From Planctomycetota bacterium (GTDB lineage: Bacteria; Planctomycetota; Planctomycetia; Isosphaerales; Isosphaeraceae): DNA of 45,604 nucleotides. Of the stretch, positions 1-7,171 are shown in pieces. The notes beneath the pieces were generated by a model. That model had not been told where the DNA came from, made no database searches, and was given only the letters and a program-made list of their open reading frames with translations. Each line of letters starts with the position of its first letter. The stretch's first letter is position 1. The position numbers were made by a program, and so were the translations under genes. The stretch lies in contig JAJYWB010000051.1 of assembly GCA_021791715.1 (NCBI GenBank), positions 1 to 45,604 of the forward strand. Direction: 5' to 3'.

Positions 1-100
1 TCAAGACGGCTCACCAGGAGGTTCGCCCTCCCGAAGGCGGATTTTCTAGCATCGAATTTAAATTATATCAAGACGGCTCACCAGGAGGTTCGCCCTCCCG
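1..100. repeat. Two direct copies of a dispersed 33-nt repeat
   Basis: Two identical 33-nt copies lie at 1-33 and 68-100, separated by a 34-nt AT-rich spacer. Their inner 30 nt (3-32 and 70-99, beginning AAGACGGCTCACC and ending CGCCCTCCC) recur exactly at 20741-20770, 20906-20935 and 21071-21100 inside the 165-nt array. The element contains the GGTTCGCC word that is iterated at 18-nt spacing in that array. The repeat touches the window edge, so more copies may lie to the left. It looks like a species-specific dispersed repeat; its function is unknown. Confidence 0.9.
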
Positions 101-369
101 GTTGAATATTCGATCTCAAAAACCGCAGAATATTCGCCATTCTTTCCAGATAGCCTCTAATATCAACGATACCGGAACACAATTGACAAGTATACAAGCA
201 CGCCAAGAGAGAAACTCTGGTTTTGACGGCACGATCGGCGGGATCGCCGGTTAACCGCGGAACTTAGGCTAGGCGCGGAACCGATTTTGGAGAGAATACC
301 CGCCGGGCGCATCTCTATTTCGCGGCGATCGATCGATCGTTCCGCCCAGGATGGGACGGGAGTCGGGCC
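101..369. other. Intergenic region upstream of the GT2 gene
   Basis: No credible gene is seen in these 269 bases. The short open frames on both strands are arginine-rich and lack family resemblance. The last part carries a good Shine-Dalgarno GGAG at about 358-361 for the glycosyltransferase that starts at 370. Confidence 0.6.
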
Positions 370-1293
370 ATGGCGGGCCGAATCGAAGAGGATTTGCATC
401 GGACGAGACCGACCCTCTCGGTCGTCGTCCCCGCGCACAACGAGGCTCAGAGCCTACCGCGACTCGTCGACGAGATCGTCGCGGCGCTCATGCCTCTTTG
501 CGTCGGATCGAGCGGGGATTATGAAGGTCAAAGAATACAAATCAAGCTCGATGAACCAAGCGGGCGAGTTCTCGCCAAGCAAGCGAGTCGGCCCCTAAAG
601 AACGGCTTTGAGATCGTGATCGTCGACGACGGCTCGACCGACGCCACTCGCGACGTTCTCCGCGAGCTCCAGGTTGAATATCCCGAGCTTCGGCCGATTG
701 TGTTAGAACGCAACATCGGGCAATCGGGGGCGCTTGTCGTCGGTATCGGAAAGGCTCGAGGCAAGTGGATCGCGATGCTCGACGCCGATCTCCAAAACGA
801 TCCCGCCGATCTCGCCAAGCTTTGGAAGTCGGTCGCCGGTTACGACGCCGCGCTCGGCTTTCGGGTTAATCGCCGCGATCCGGCTTCGAAAAGATGGATC
901 GGTCGGATCGCCAATCGTGTGCGGAATATCGTGCTGGGGCAGGGGGTTCGCGATACGGGCTGCTCGCTTCGGATCGTCAAACGCTCGGCGATGATCGGGC
1001 TTCCGTCGTTCCGCGGAATGCACCGGTTCATCGGATCTTTGCTCATCCGCGACGGTCGCCGCTTCGTTCAAGTTCCCGTCGGTCATCGTCCCAGAATCAA
1101 CGGAAAAACACACTACAGCATCTGGAATCGTTCGATTCAAGTGATTGTGGATTTGTTCGGCGTTTGGTGGCTTTGTCGGCGCGCGCTTCCGCGCGTGATC
1201 GATCGGTTGGAGAGCGAGGCGGAATCGTTTCGAGGCGATGGTTTCGCGACGACGACCGCGAGAAGGCGAGGGACGGAACGATGGATCGACTGA
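370..1293 (+). CDS. Family 2 glycosyltransferase (ArnC/DPM1-like)
   Basis: Predicted to transfer a sugar from a nucleotide donor to a polyprenyl-phosphate carrier at the cytoplasmic membrane. A GT-A core is visible: LSVVVPAHNE near residue 17, IVIVDDGSTDATRD near residue 82 and the metal-binding LDADLQNDPADL near residue 137, in the order of DPM synthase/ArnC proteins. Between the first and second core strands there is an extra stretch of roughly 35-40 residues (about 45-80) that is unusual for the family. Only one weakly hydrophobic segment is seen near the C-terminus (VIVDLFGVWWL), so the two-helix anchor of ArnC is missing. The ATG at 370 has GGAG eight bases upstream. The 3' end overlaps the next gene by 13 nt, implying translational coupling. 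The exact sugar and acceptor cannot be inferred. Confidence 0.88.
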   Translation: MAGRIEEDLHRTRPTLSVVVPAHNEAQSLPRLVDEIVAALMPLCVGSSGDYEGQRIQIKLDEPSGRVLAKQASRPLKNGFEIVIVDDGSTDATRDVLRELQVEYPELRPIVLERNIGQSGALVVGIGKARGKWIAMLDADLQNDPADLAKLWKSVAGYDAALGFRVNRRDPASKRWIGRIANRVRNIVLGQGVRDTGCSLRIVKRSAMIGLPSFRGMHRFIGSLLIRDGRRFVQVPVGHRPRINGKTHYSIWNRSIQVIVDLFGVWWLCRRALPRVIDRLESEAESFRGDGFATTTARRRGTERWID

Positions 1294-1553
1294 GCTTTTG
1301 GTTGACGGTCGGATTCATCGGTCAGGGATTGTTCATGGCGCGATTCGCGGCGCAATGGATCGTCTCGGAACGGCGCGGCGAATCGGTCGTGCCGCCGATC
1401 TTCTGGCGGCTGAGCCTCGCGGGTTCGGCGCTCATTCTCGCGTACGCGGTCTCGCGGAACGATCCCGTGATCGTCGCGGGTCAATCGCTCGGATTCTTCG
1501 TTTACGCACGCAATCTCGCGCTGTTGGGCAAGGGGAAACGTACAAACCGATAA
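1281..1553 (+). CDS. Lipid-A-biosynthesis N-terminal (LABN) domain membrane protein
   Basis: A 90-residue protein with the pattern of the lipid A biosynthesis N-terminal domain: FIGQGLFMARFAAQWIVSER, then VVPPIFWRLSLAG, then a second and third hydrophobic segment (ALILAYAVS; GQSLGFFVYARNLALL). The family has about three short membrane helices and is typically found beside ArnC/DPM-type glycosyltransferases, which matches here: the gene overlaps the GT2 gene by 13 nt. It probably acts in the inner membrane with that enzyme in lipid or polyprenyl-sugar modification; the specific role is inferred. The ATG at 1281 starts the homologous segment exactly, although the frame is open further upstream. 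It converges with trpC after a 44-nt gap. Confidence 0.85.
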   Translation: MDRLSFWLTVGFIGQGLFMARFAAQWIVSERRGESVVPPIFWRLSLAGSALILAYAVSRNDPVIVAGQSLGFFVYARNLALLGKGKRTNR

Positions 1554-1597
1554 TCTTTATCTAAAACGTTGATATAAACTAAAGGATATCTTTACAG

Positions 1598-2404
1598 TCA
1601 TGCATGTCTCGATTCGGTCGGTTCGTTGATTCCCAGCAATTCGAGCGTCGCGCGGCCGATATCGGCTGAGCGCATCAGGCTTTCGCCGACCAAGATCGCG
1701 TCGACGCGCGCCCGTTCGAGTTTGACGACGTCGGTTCGCGTTTTTATGCCGCTTTCGGCGACTACGACGACGTGATCGGGGATTTTATCGCGTAATTTGA
1801 GCGTAAGGTTGTGGTCGACGGCGAAGCGGGTGAGGTCTCGGTTGTTGATACCGATGAGATCCGCGCCCGCGGCGAGAACACGGGGCAGGTTGTGTTCGTC
1901 GTGAATCTCGACGAGCGCGCTCATTCCCAGCGACCGCGTTCGTTCGAGTAGGGTTACAAGCGTACGATCGTCGAGGATTTCGGCGATCAAGAGGACCGCG
2001 TCGGCGCCCGCCATTCGAGCCTCGACGACTTGATATTCGTCAATCAAGAAATCTTTACGCAAAACGGGGACGACGATCGCGGCTCGAACCCGCGCCAGAT
2101 ACGAGAGATGTCCCTGAAAATAGGGGGCGTCGGTGAGGACGCTGACGCACGACGCTCCGTGCGACTGATAAATCCGGGCGATCGCGACGGGGTCGAAATC
2201 GTCGCGAATGACTCCCGCGGAAGGGCTCGCTTTTTTGACCTCGGCGATCAGGCGGATCGGTCCCGGTCCGGCGAGCGCGGCGCGGAAGTCGCGAGTCGGC
2301 GGCGCCTCCGCGGCTTGGGCCTCGAGTTCCTCGAGCGGCATCCTTCGTCGCGATTCGGCGATTTCGCTCCGTTTTGAGGCGACGATTTGATCCAAAATGT
2401 TCAT
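1598..2404 (-). CDS. trpC: Indole-3-glycerol-phosphate synthase
   Basis: Catalyses ring closure of 1-(2-carboxyphenylamino)-1-deoxyribulose 5-phosphate to indole-3-glycerol phosphate in tryptophan biosynthesis (cytoplasm). It is a complete TIM-barrel enzyme of 268 residues, the usual size. Family landmarks in order: MNILDQIVASKRSEI at the N-terminus, AEVKKASPSAGVIR, the LRKDFLIDEYQV catalytic-lysine strand, VLLIAEIL, LVEIHDEHNL, GINNRDL, VVAESGIKT and ILVGESLMR. Two adjacent ATGs (2407 and 2404) precede NILDQ; 2404 gives the family-typical start. The frame is open for about 170 more codons upstream, but that segment is not conserved and looks like read-through of intergenic DNA. It stands alone, not beside other trp genes. 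Confidence 0.96.
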   Translation of the reverse strand: MNILDQIVASKRSEIAESRRRMPLEELEAQAAEAPPTRDFRAALAGPGPIRLIAEVKKASPSAGVIRDDFDPVAIARIYQSHGASCVSVLTDAPYFQGHLSYLARVRAAIVVPVLRKDFLIDEYQVVEARMAGADAVLLIAEILDDRTLVTLLERTRSLGMSALVEIHDEHNLPRVLAAGADLIGINNRDLTRFAVDHNLTLKLRDKIPDHVVVVAESGIKTRTDVVKLERARVDAILVGESLMRSADIGRATLELLGINEPTESRHA

Positions 2405-2636
2405 CATGTCTGAATTCCAACTTGCGAAAACGTCGTCGAGCGGTTTAAGGGCGATCATAGGAAAGCCTTGCGGATCGTTCCAGACCGGGTTGACGCGAGG
2501 GGGTCGGATCTCGCAACGATTGTGCGTGGGGAGGCTTACGAGAATCGATCGAATCAGGTTGAGAGTCGTCGAAGAGTTCTCTTGATCGAGCGATTGACAA
2601 TGGGGTGAAAATCCGAATAGAATATAAGATGAGGCG

Positions 2637-4634
2637 ATGCGTGTTTGGTCGATCGGCCAAAGCGGGGAAGGGGGGGGCGTCGTGCGATTCACATCAAAGT
2701 TTATCTCGCGTGTGACATTAACCCTTGTTTTGGGAATGTGGTTGGTTGTTGGAGCGTCCGGGGTTCGAGCCGCGCACCGCGGCGAGCCCGCGAAAAAAGC
2801 CGGCCCCGACGGCGCCTCGCCCGCGTATTCGGTCGTGCACGTCGTCGACGGCGACACCGCGATCTTGCGTGTCGACGGGCATACCAAATCGGTTCGGCTA
2901 AGCGGGATCGACGGCGACATCAAACAAGGGGGCGCCGCGGCGCTGCGCCGGATGATCGAGGGACAGAAAGTTCAGCTTGAGTACGATCACGATCTCGGCG
3001 TCGACAAGGAAGGTCGGCCGTTCGTCAAACTTTACAAAGCCGAAGACGGTTCGTCGGTGAACGCCGCGATCGCTCAGGCGGTGAACCAGAAGGCGCCCGC
3101 CGAAGCCGCGGCCAAGCAGGATAAGCCGAACGCGGTAGCGAAGCGACATATGGCGCGGCCGCCGATCCGTCGGCATAAAATCAACGATCCGCTCAATCAA
3201 GATTTTCCGATCGCCGGTCAGCAGCAGGCGGGAATGAACAATCAAGGCATGATGAATCAATTTGGCATGAACGGGTTTAATCAGGGGCTCGGCATGCCGA
3301 TGATGAACGGCGGCGTGGGCTGGCCGGGCATGGGAATGAATCCGATGGGGATGGGTATGGGGGGCATGGGCGGCCTTGGGATGGGCATGGGCGGCCTTGG
3401 GATGGGTATGGGAGGCCTAGGGTTGGGTATGGGGGGCCTCGGGCTGGGTATGGGGGGCTTCGGGTTTCCCGGAATGGGCATGGGGGGCATGTTCATGCCT
3501 GGATTCGGCCTGGGAGGATTGGGGTTCGGCGCCCTTGGTTTCGGCGGTATGGGCTTCGGCGGAGGTTTGGGAATCGGCGGGCTCGGTTACGCGGGCCTGG
3601 GGCTCGGCGGATTCGGATTTTCTCCCGTTCTCGCCACGCTTCCCGGCGGATTTATCGGCGGGCTCGGCTACGGCGCTCCGATCGGATACAATTACGGTTA
3701 CGGTTACGGTTACGGCAACGGTTACGGTTATAACGTTCAAACACAAGCGAATCCCAATGGGCAGAACGCGCTGGGACAATTCTTCGGCGCGGTTCAGCGA
3801 GTGAACTCGGCCGGCTCGTTTGGCGGTGGATTAACCAACCAAACGCTCGTCCGTCAATTTCCCTCGAATTACACGCTGAACCCGCTGATCAATCCGCGCG
3901 CTCCGGCGCGCCCGAACGGTTCGGCGCAGGTTTCGAATGTGGCGATGAATCATGGCGCCACGTCGGCGAACGCGGGAGCGTCGAGTGCGCATTCTCAGAT
4001 CAACGCCGTAGCAAATCGTTCGGGAGGGGCAAATCATTCGGGATATGTTCCACCGTCGTCGCATGCGAACGGGGCGGGGGGGGGCTTGGCGAATTCTCAC
4101 GAGCTTTATCCGCGGAACGGCTTTTCTCAAGGCTTACACGGCGGCGGGGTCTCCAATGCCGGCATGACGCGTACCGGGATGATCAATACGCCGAATCACG
4201 CGGGTTTGGCTGCGAACGGGGGCGGAAATCGGTCTGAATTCGGCGGCGGGGCTCTCTCGCACGGCGGGTTCGGCTCAGGAGGTGGTTTCGGCTCAAGCGG
4301 TGGATTCGGCGGCGTCGGTCATCCGTTGGCCGGCGGATTCCCGGTTCATGAACTCGCCGGGGGAGGGGGGATGGGAATGATGCACCCCGCCTCGCTCGCC
4401 GGGATGGGGTTGCACCCGATGGCCGCGATGAGCGGCGGGATGGGAATGATGCATCCCGCGGCTTTCGGCGGGATGGGGATGCATCCCGCGGCTTTCGGCG
4501 GGATGGGGATGATGCATCCCGCTGCTTTCGGCGGGATGGGGATGATGCATCCGATGGCGATCGGCGGCGTGGGGATGATGCACGGGGGCGCCATCGGAGG
4601 AGGGGGTATGGCCGGAGGACATGGTGGACGATAA
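2637..4634 (+). CDS. Exported protein: degenerate TNase-like domain plus long Gly/Met-rich repeat region
   Basis: The N-terminus has a signal-peptide-like hydrophobic segment (TLTLVLGMWLVVGASGVRA, about residues 27-45). Residues about 64-150 resemble the staphylococcal-nuclease (TNase) fold: VVDGDT at 69-74, VRLSGID at 86-92, DKEGRPFVKLY at 123-133 and SVNAAIA near 140. The arginines corresponding to SNase Arg35 and Arg87 appear present, but the glutamate expected just after GID is replaced by GDIK, so catalysis is doubtful. The remainder is low complexity: Met-Gly-Gly-Leu repeats (about 215-300), a Tyr-Gly run (about 350-370), and a C-terminal 12-residue MMHPAAFGGMGM-type repeat. The start is uncertain: ATG 2637 or a GTG at 2682 behind a G-rich Shine-Dalgarno. 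It is probably a secreted or surface structural protein; function unknown. It converges with the hydrolase gene. Confidence 0.82.
   Translation: MRVWSIGQSGEGGGVVRFTSKFISRVTLTLVLGMWLVVGASGVRAAHRGEPAKKAGPDGASPAYSVVHVVDGDTAILRVDGHTKSVRLSGIDGDIKQGGAAALRRMIEGQKVQLEYDHDLGVDKEGRPFVKLYKAEDGSSVNAAIAQAVNQKAPAEAAAKQDKPNAVAKRHMARPPIRRHKINDPLNQDFPIAGQQQAGMNNQGMMNQFGMNGFNQGLGMPMMNGGVGWPGMGMNPMGMGMGGMGGLGMGMGGLGMGMGGLGLGMGGLGLGMGGFGFPGMGMGGMFMPGFGLGGLGFGALGFGGMGFGGGLGIGGLGYAGLGLGGFGFSPVLATLPGGFIGGLGYGAPIGYNYGYGYGYGNGYGYNVQTQANPNGQNALGQFFGAVQRVNSAGSFGGGLTNQTLVRQFPSNYTLNPLINPRAPARPNGSAQVSNVAMNHGATSANAGASSAHSQINAVANRSGGANHSGYVPPSSHANGAGGGLANSHELYPRNGFSQGLHGGGVSNAGMTRTGMINTPNHAGLAANGGGNRSEFGGGALSHGGFGSGGGFGSSGGFGGVGHPLAGGFPVHELAGGGGMGMMHPASLAGMGLHPMAAMSGGMGMMHPAAFGGMGMHPAAFGGMGMMHPAAFGGMGMMHPMAIGGVGMMHGGAIGGGGMAGGHGGR
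3340..3500 (+). repeat. Gly/Met-coding minisatellite inside the 2637-4634 gene
   Basis: Short in-frame direct repeats of the type GGGATGGGCATGGGCGGCCT encode iterated MGMGGLG units. Copies differ mainly by Met/Leu (ATG/TTG/CTG) exchanges. A second block of 36-nt units encoding MMHPAAFGGMGM lies at about 4440-4560. Both keep the reading frame, consistent with coding repeats expanding by slippage or unequal crossover. Confidence 0.8.
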
Positions 4635-4809
4635 CGGCCACGTGCATGAGATCGAGATCGAGAGTTCCACCCAGGCGGATCGGTGGTTCTTGCAGTTTCG
4701 CGATCGATACGATCATTCGGAAGGCGAGCGCGATTGATCAATCGCGTCTCGTCTGCGGCTCGTATCGTTCAGTAATCACTTAAAGGCTTGTAACAATCCA
4801 CAATCGAAA
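4635..4809. other. Convergent intergenic region
   Basis: A gap of 175 bases between two converging stop codons. No strong GC-hairpin plus T-run terminator was recognised by eye, and no gene is supported. Confidence 0.5.
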
Positions 4810-6219
4810 TTAGTTTAACGCGTGCTTGGATGTTTTGTCGAGTCTTTTAAGAATATAAGGTAAACTGACGACGGGGCCCGGTTCGGGGAAGAACAGGGGG
4901 GCTCGGATCAGTTCGACGTGATTGGCGTGGAGTACGACGAAATCGTCGACTCCCTCGAGCTTTGCGCTTTCGAGCGAAACGCAACCGTCGCCGTAAGTTT
5001 CGGTGACGACGTCGAGCCAGGCGCGCACCTCGTTTGTGGCGACCAGGGTGAGGATTCGTAAAATCCCTGGGGATTGCGCCAAGGTTTCGATCCGGCTTTC
5101 GATTTTGCGACGCGATTCGATCGAAACGAAGCCCGAATCTCCCGCGAGAATATGATAATCGACGTCGGCTGCGCGCCGGCCTGAGTTGAGCCGGGTTAAA
5201 AAGCGACTTCCGGGGGTGAGATCGACCGCCGCGGCGCCCAATGTTTCGGACAACTGAAATAAGACGTCGCGTCGCAACCCGTTTACGGCCTTCACTTTAT
5301 CGAGATAATGGAGGATCGTTTGCGCCTTGGCGATCGCCGAGCCCCGATTCGGCGGAGCGATCAGAACGACGTCGTCGACGTCGCGCGGGCGCTTTTGATC
5401 GGGATCTTCAATATACGAGCGAATCAGCAATCCCCCCATCGAATGCGCGACGACCGACCACGCCGACCGTTCGCCTTTTTTTTGGCGAAACGCGAGCCAA
5501 TCGCGGCGGAACGATTGAACGGTTTCGTCGAGATCATGATTATAGGGATAATCATACAGCACAATACCGAAACCCGCGGCTTCAAGAGGTTTAATCATGT
5601 GAACAAAAACGTTTGAAGTGGAATTCAGGCCGTGAATCAGGCAGATCGTGGGTCGATCGGGATCGTTGGGATGGAACGAGGGGCGAGCGCGCATGCCGAA
5701 TCGCTCCTCGATCGCCTTGCGTTCGCGGCGTGCTCGTTCGGCGAGGGAACGGATTCCGGCGGCGATTTTGGTTTTTCGATCGCGACCGAGAGCGTCGGCG
5801 CCGAGATCGATCACGATCGAGCCCGAGCGATTATCGACTCGAAAATCGACGGCTTCGCCGAGCGTCTCTCGGAGCAGTTTTTTGGTCAATTTGCCGTCGA
5901 TTCCGACGACCGGGAGTCGAACGGGTACGACGGGATTGGAATCGACAGGAATCGCGAGCGATTTGCCGATTCGAGAGACGAGATCGTCGATCTCAACCTC
6001 AAAGTTTTTGTTCATCGGGATTGTGATCGCGCGAGCCGCGGTTTCGGTTTGATCGGGGTTAGTCGACGCGGCGATCGGCGGATTGTTCGGCGTTCGGTCG
6101 GCGGATTTTGGGGCTTGATTCGAGTTCTGGAGGGAGATCGGATCGTCGTCGGCTTTGGCTAGAAGCGGGGTTTGGCCGAACGCCGCGAGAGCGTAAAGGA
6201 TCGTGAGGAAGGCGTTCAT
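4810..6219 (-). CDS. Exported alpha/beta hydrolase (triacylglycerol-lipase-like)
   Basis: A probable secreted or periplasmic esterase/lipase of 469 residues. It begins with a short hydrophobic signal segment (MNAFLTILYALAAFGQTPLL) then a polar linker. Residues about 65-145 form a separate region (DLVSRIGKSLAIPV ... VDFRVDNRSGSIVIDL) that loosely resembles secretin/TonB short N-terminal repeats. The hydrolase domain starts near residue 190: oxyanion-hole ICLIHGLNS, the nucleophile elbow VVAHSMGGLL with Ser about 260, and IAPPNRGSA as in lipase families. Candidate acid and base are in GDGCVSLES and LHANHVEL near the C-terminus. ATG 6219 is preferred because GGAG lies about 10 nt upstream and the signal segment follows directly; the frame is open to 6294. 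The substrate is unknown. Confidence 0.85.
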   Translation of the reverse strand: MNAFLTILYALAAFGQTPLLAKADDDPISLQNSNQAPKSADRTPNNPPIAASTNPDQTETAARAITIPMNKNFEVEIDDLVSRIGKSLAIPVDSNPVVPVRLPVVGIDGKLTKKLLRETLGEAVDFRVDNRSGSIVIDLGADALGRDRKTKIAAGIRSLAERARRERKAIEERFGMRARPSFHPNDPDRPTICLIHGLNSTSNVFVHMIKPLEAAGFGIVLYDYPYNHDLDETVQSFRRDWLAFRQKKGERSAWSVVAHSMGGLLIRSYIEDPDQKRPRDVDDVVLIAPPNRGSAIAKAQTILHYLDKVKAVNGLRRDVLFQLSETLGAAAVDLTPGSRFLTRLNSGRRAADVDYHILAGDSGFVSIESRRKIESRIETLAQSPGILRILTLVATNEVRAWLDVVTETYGDGCVSLESAKLEGVDDFVVLHANHVELIRAPLFFPEPGPVVSLPYILKRLDKTSKHALN

Positions 6220-6398
6220 GATCGTGATTCTCCGTGTTCGAATCGGCCTTGATCCGTTCGGTGGAATTTTAGACGTGATGTTGAGAAATGCCATGGGTTT
6301 TTGGGTCGACCCAACGTCTGATAATGGGTCTTATGTTCGATTGGAGGCCAAATAATATCAAGGATCCCACAAAGCTACCGGCATATGTTAATATAAAT

Positions 6399-6571
6399 CT
6401 CAATCCCTTACGCCACGGCTTTCAAGAAATTCGAATAGCGCGGCTCTTTGAACGTCGCTAGCAATTCGTACAGTAAACACCCGGATTTCAATCTAATTCT
6501 CAATCCCGTAGACCACGGCCTTGAAGAAACCATAATCACACGGCTCGTTGAAGGTCGCTCGCAATTCGTAC
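6399..6571 (-). repeat. Tandem duplication of the PilZ gene 3' end
   Basis: A 73-nt segment at 6399-6471 is an imperfect copy of 6499-6571, exactly 100 nt away. The 6499-6571 copy is the 3' end of the PilZ gene and encodes the tail YELRATFNEPCDYGFFKAVV. The outer copy encodes YELLATFKEPRYSNFLKAVA followed by TAA. Most differences are substitutions without frame loss. It resembles the tail duplications of acs (26143-26570) and the Rpn gene (33338-33643). Confidence 0.85.
6408..6492 (-). pseudogene. Detached copy of PilZ C-terminal coding segment
   Basis: A fragment encoding about 22-25 residues homologous to the last residues of the neighbouring PilZ protein, ending in its own stop at 6408-6410. 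It lacks the PilZ core and, immediately upstream, runs out of the intact gene's 3' flank. It is most simply a duplicated gene end; a translated micro-ORF is possible but there is no clear start. Confidence 0.6.
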
Positions 6572-6876
6572 TTGCCGCTTCCTTTGTCTTCGCACGCGAT
6601 CGTCTTGAGCGGAAGCCATCCCGCCGATTCCTTCGAGTCGACGCCGACATAAAGCGGAAACTTCGTCGGCGGCATCCAATCGAGCTCGAGCTTAACCCCC
6701 GTCAGACTAAAATCGACGATGAGCGCGGGACGGCTTTGAAACGAACCGCCGCCGTTCCAACCCAGTAACGCCCAGGGATGCTCGCATTCGTATCGCGGAG
6801 CGACTCGTTTCTCCACGGCTCGCATAAACTTGAATGTGCGAGATTGTAAGTGATTCAATCTAGATCGTTTATGCAT
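6493..6876 (-). CDS. PilZ-domain protein
   Basis: A small protein of 127 residues with the two hallmark PilZ motifs for binding cyclic di-GMP: RxxxR in EKRVAPRYE (residues 24-28) and D-x-S-x-x-G in VDFSLTGVKLEL (55-60). The rest of the beta barrel follows (PLYVGVDSKESAGWLPLKTIACE ... YELRATFNEP). It probably acts as a cytoplasmic c-di-GMP-responsive adaptor; the partner is unknown. The start is uncertain: ATG 6876, or ATG 6825 giving a 110-residue protein that still contains both motifs. Neither has a strong Shine-Dalgarno. Its 3' end is partly duplicated downstream. Confidence 0.8.
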   Translation of the reverse strand: MHKRSRLNHLQSRTFKFMRAVEKRVAPRYECEHPWALLGWNGGGSFQSRPALIVDFSLTGVKLELDWMPPTKFPLYVGVDSKESAGWLPLKTIACEDKGSGKYELRATFNEPCDYGFFKAVVYGIEN

Positions 6877-6912
6877 GTTCGTCCATTGATCAGTTGAGGA
6901 GCTCGAAGCGTC

Positions 6913-7022
6913 GCGATCGCGGCGTATCTCGCGCCGGAGCCTGATTGTTCCGCGCGATCTTCGTCGCCAGATCAAACCGTTAAGCGATCGCGGCGAATCT
7001 CGCGCCGGGGCCTGATTGTTCC
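6913..7022. repeat. Pair of 39-nt direct repeats
   Basis: The 39-nt segments 6913-6951 and 6984-7022 (GCGATCGCGGCG...CTGATTGTTCC) differ at only two positions and lie 71 nt apart start to start. They sit in the 295-nt space between fabF (stop at 7172) and the PilZ gene, both on the minus strand. They may be regulatory or a local duplication. No gene is supported between 6877 and 7171. Confidence 0.85.
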
Positions 7023-7171
7023 TCTCCGTCCTTGAAAGCGTGATCCTACTACCAATTTGAGTACACGGAGGGATCGACGCCGCGAAAATCGGCCCAAAGT
7101 CGCTCATACAACCCAGGAGCGTTCGGAGAAATCGACGTCCGGGTCGATTTTAATCAACATCGGCGTTGATT

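Noticed and set aside
1..100. CRISPR array (33-nt repeats, one 34-nt spacer)
   Set aside because: Only two repeats are seen, the core recurs in a non-CRISPR 165-nt tandem array, and no cas gene is present in the window.
2055..2923. Long N-terminal extension of TrpC and antisense frames over trpC
   Set aside because: TrpC family homology begins at MNILDQ (2404); the upstream frame is Pro/Thr/Arg-rich with no conservation, and antisense frames are shadows.
3281..4741. Proline- and isoleucine-rich minus frames opposite the Gly/Met-rich gene
   Set aside because: They arise from the complement of GGC/ATG repeats in the real plus-strand gene.
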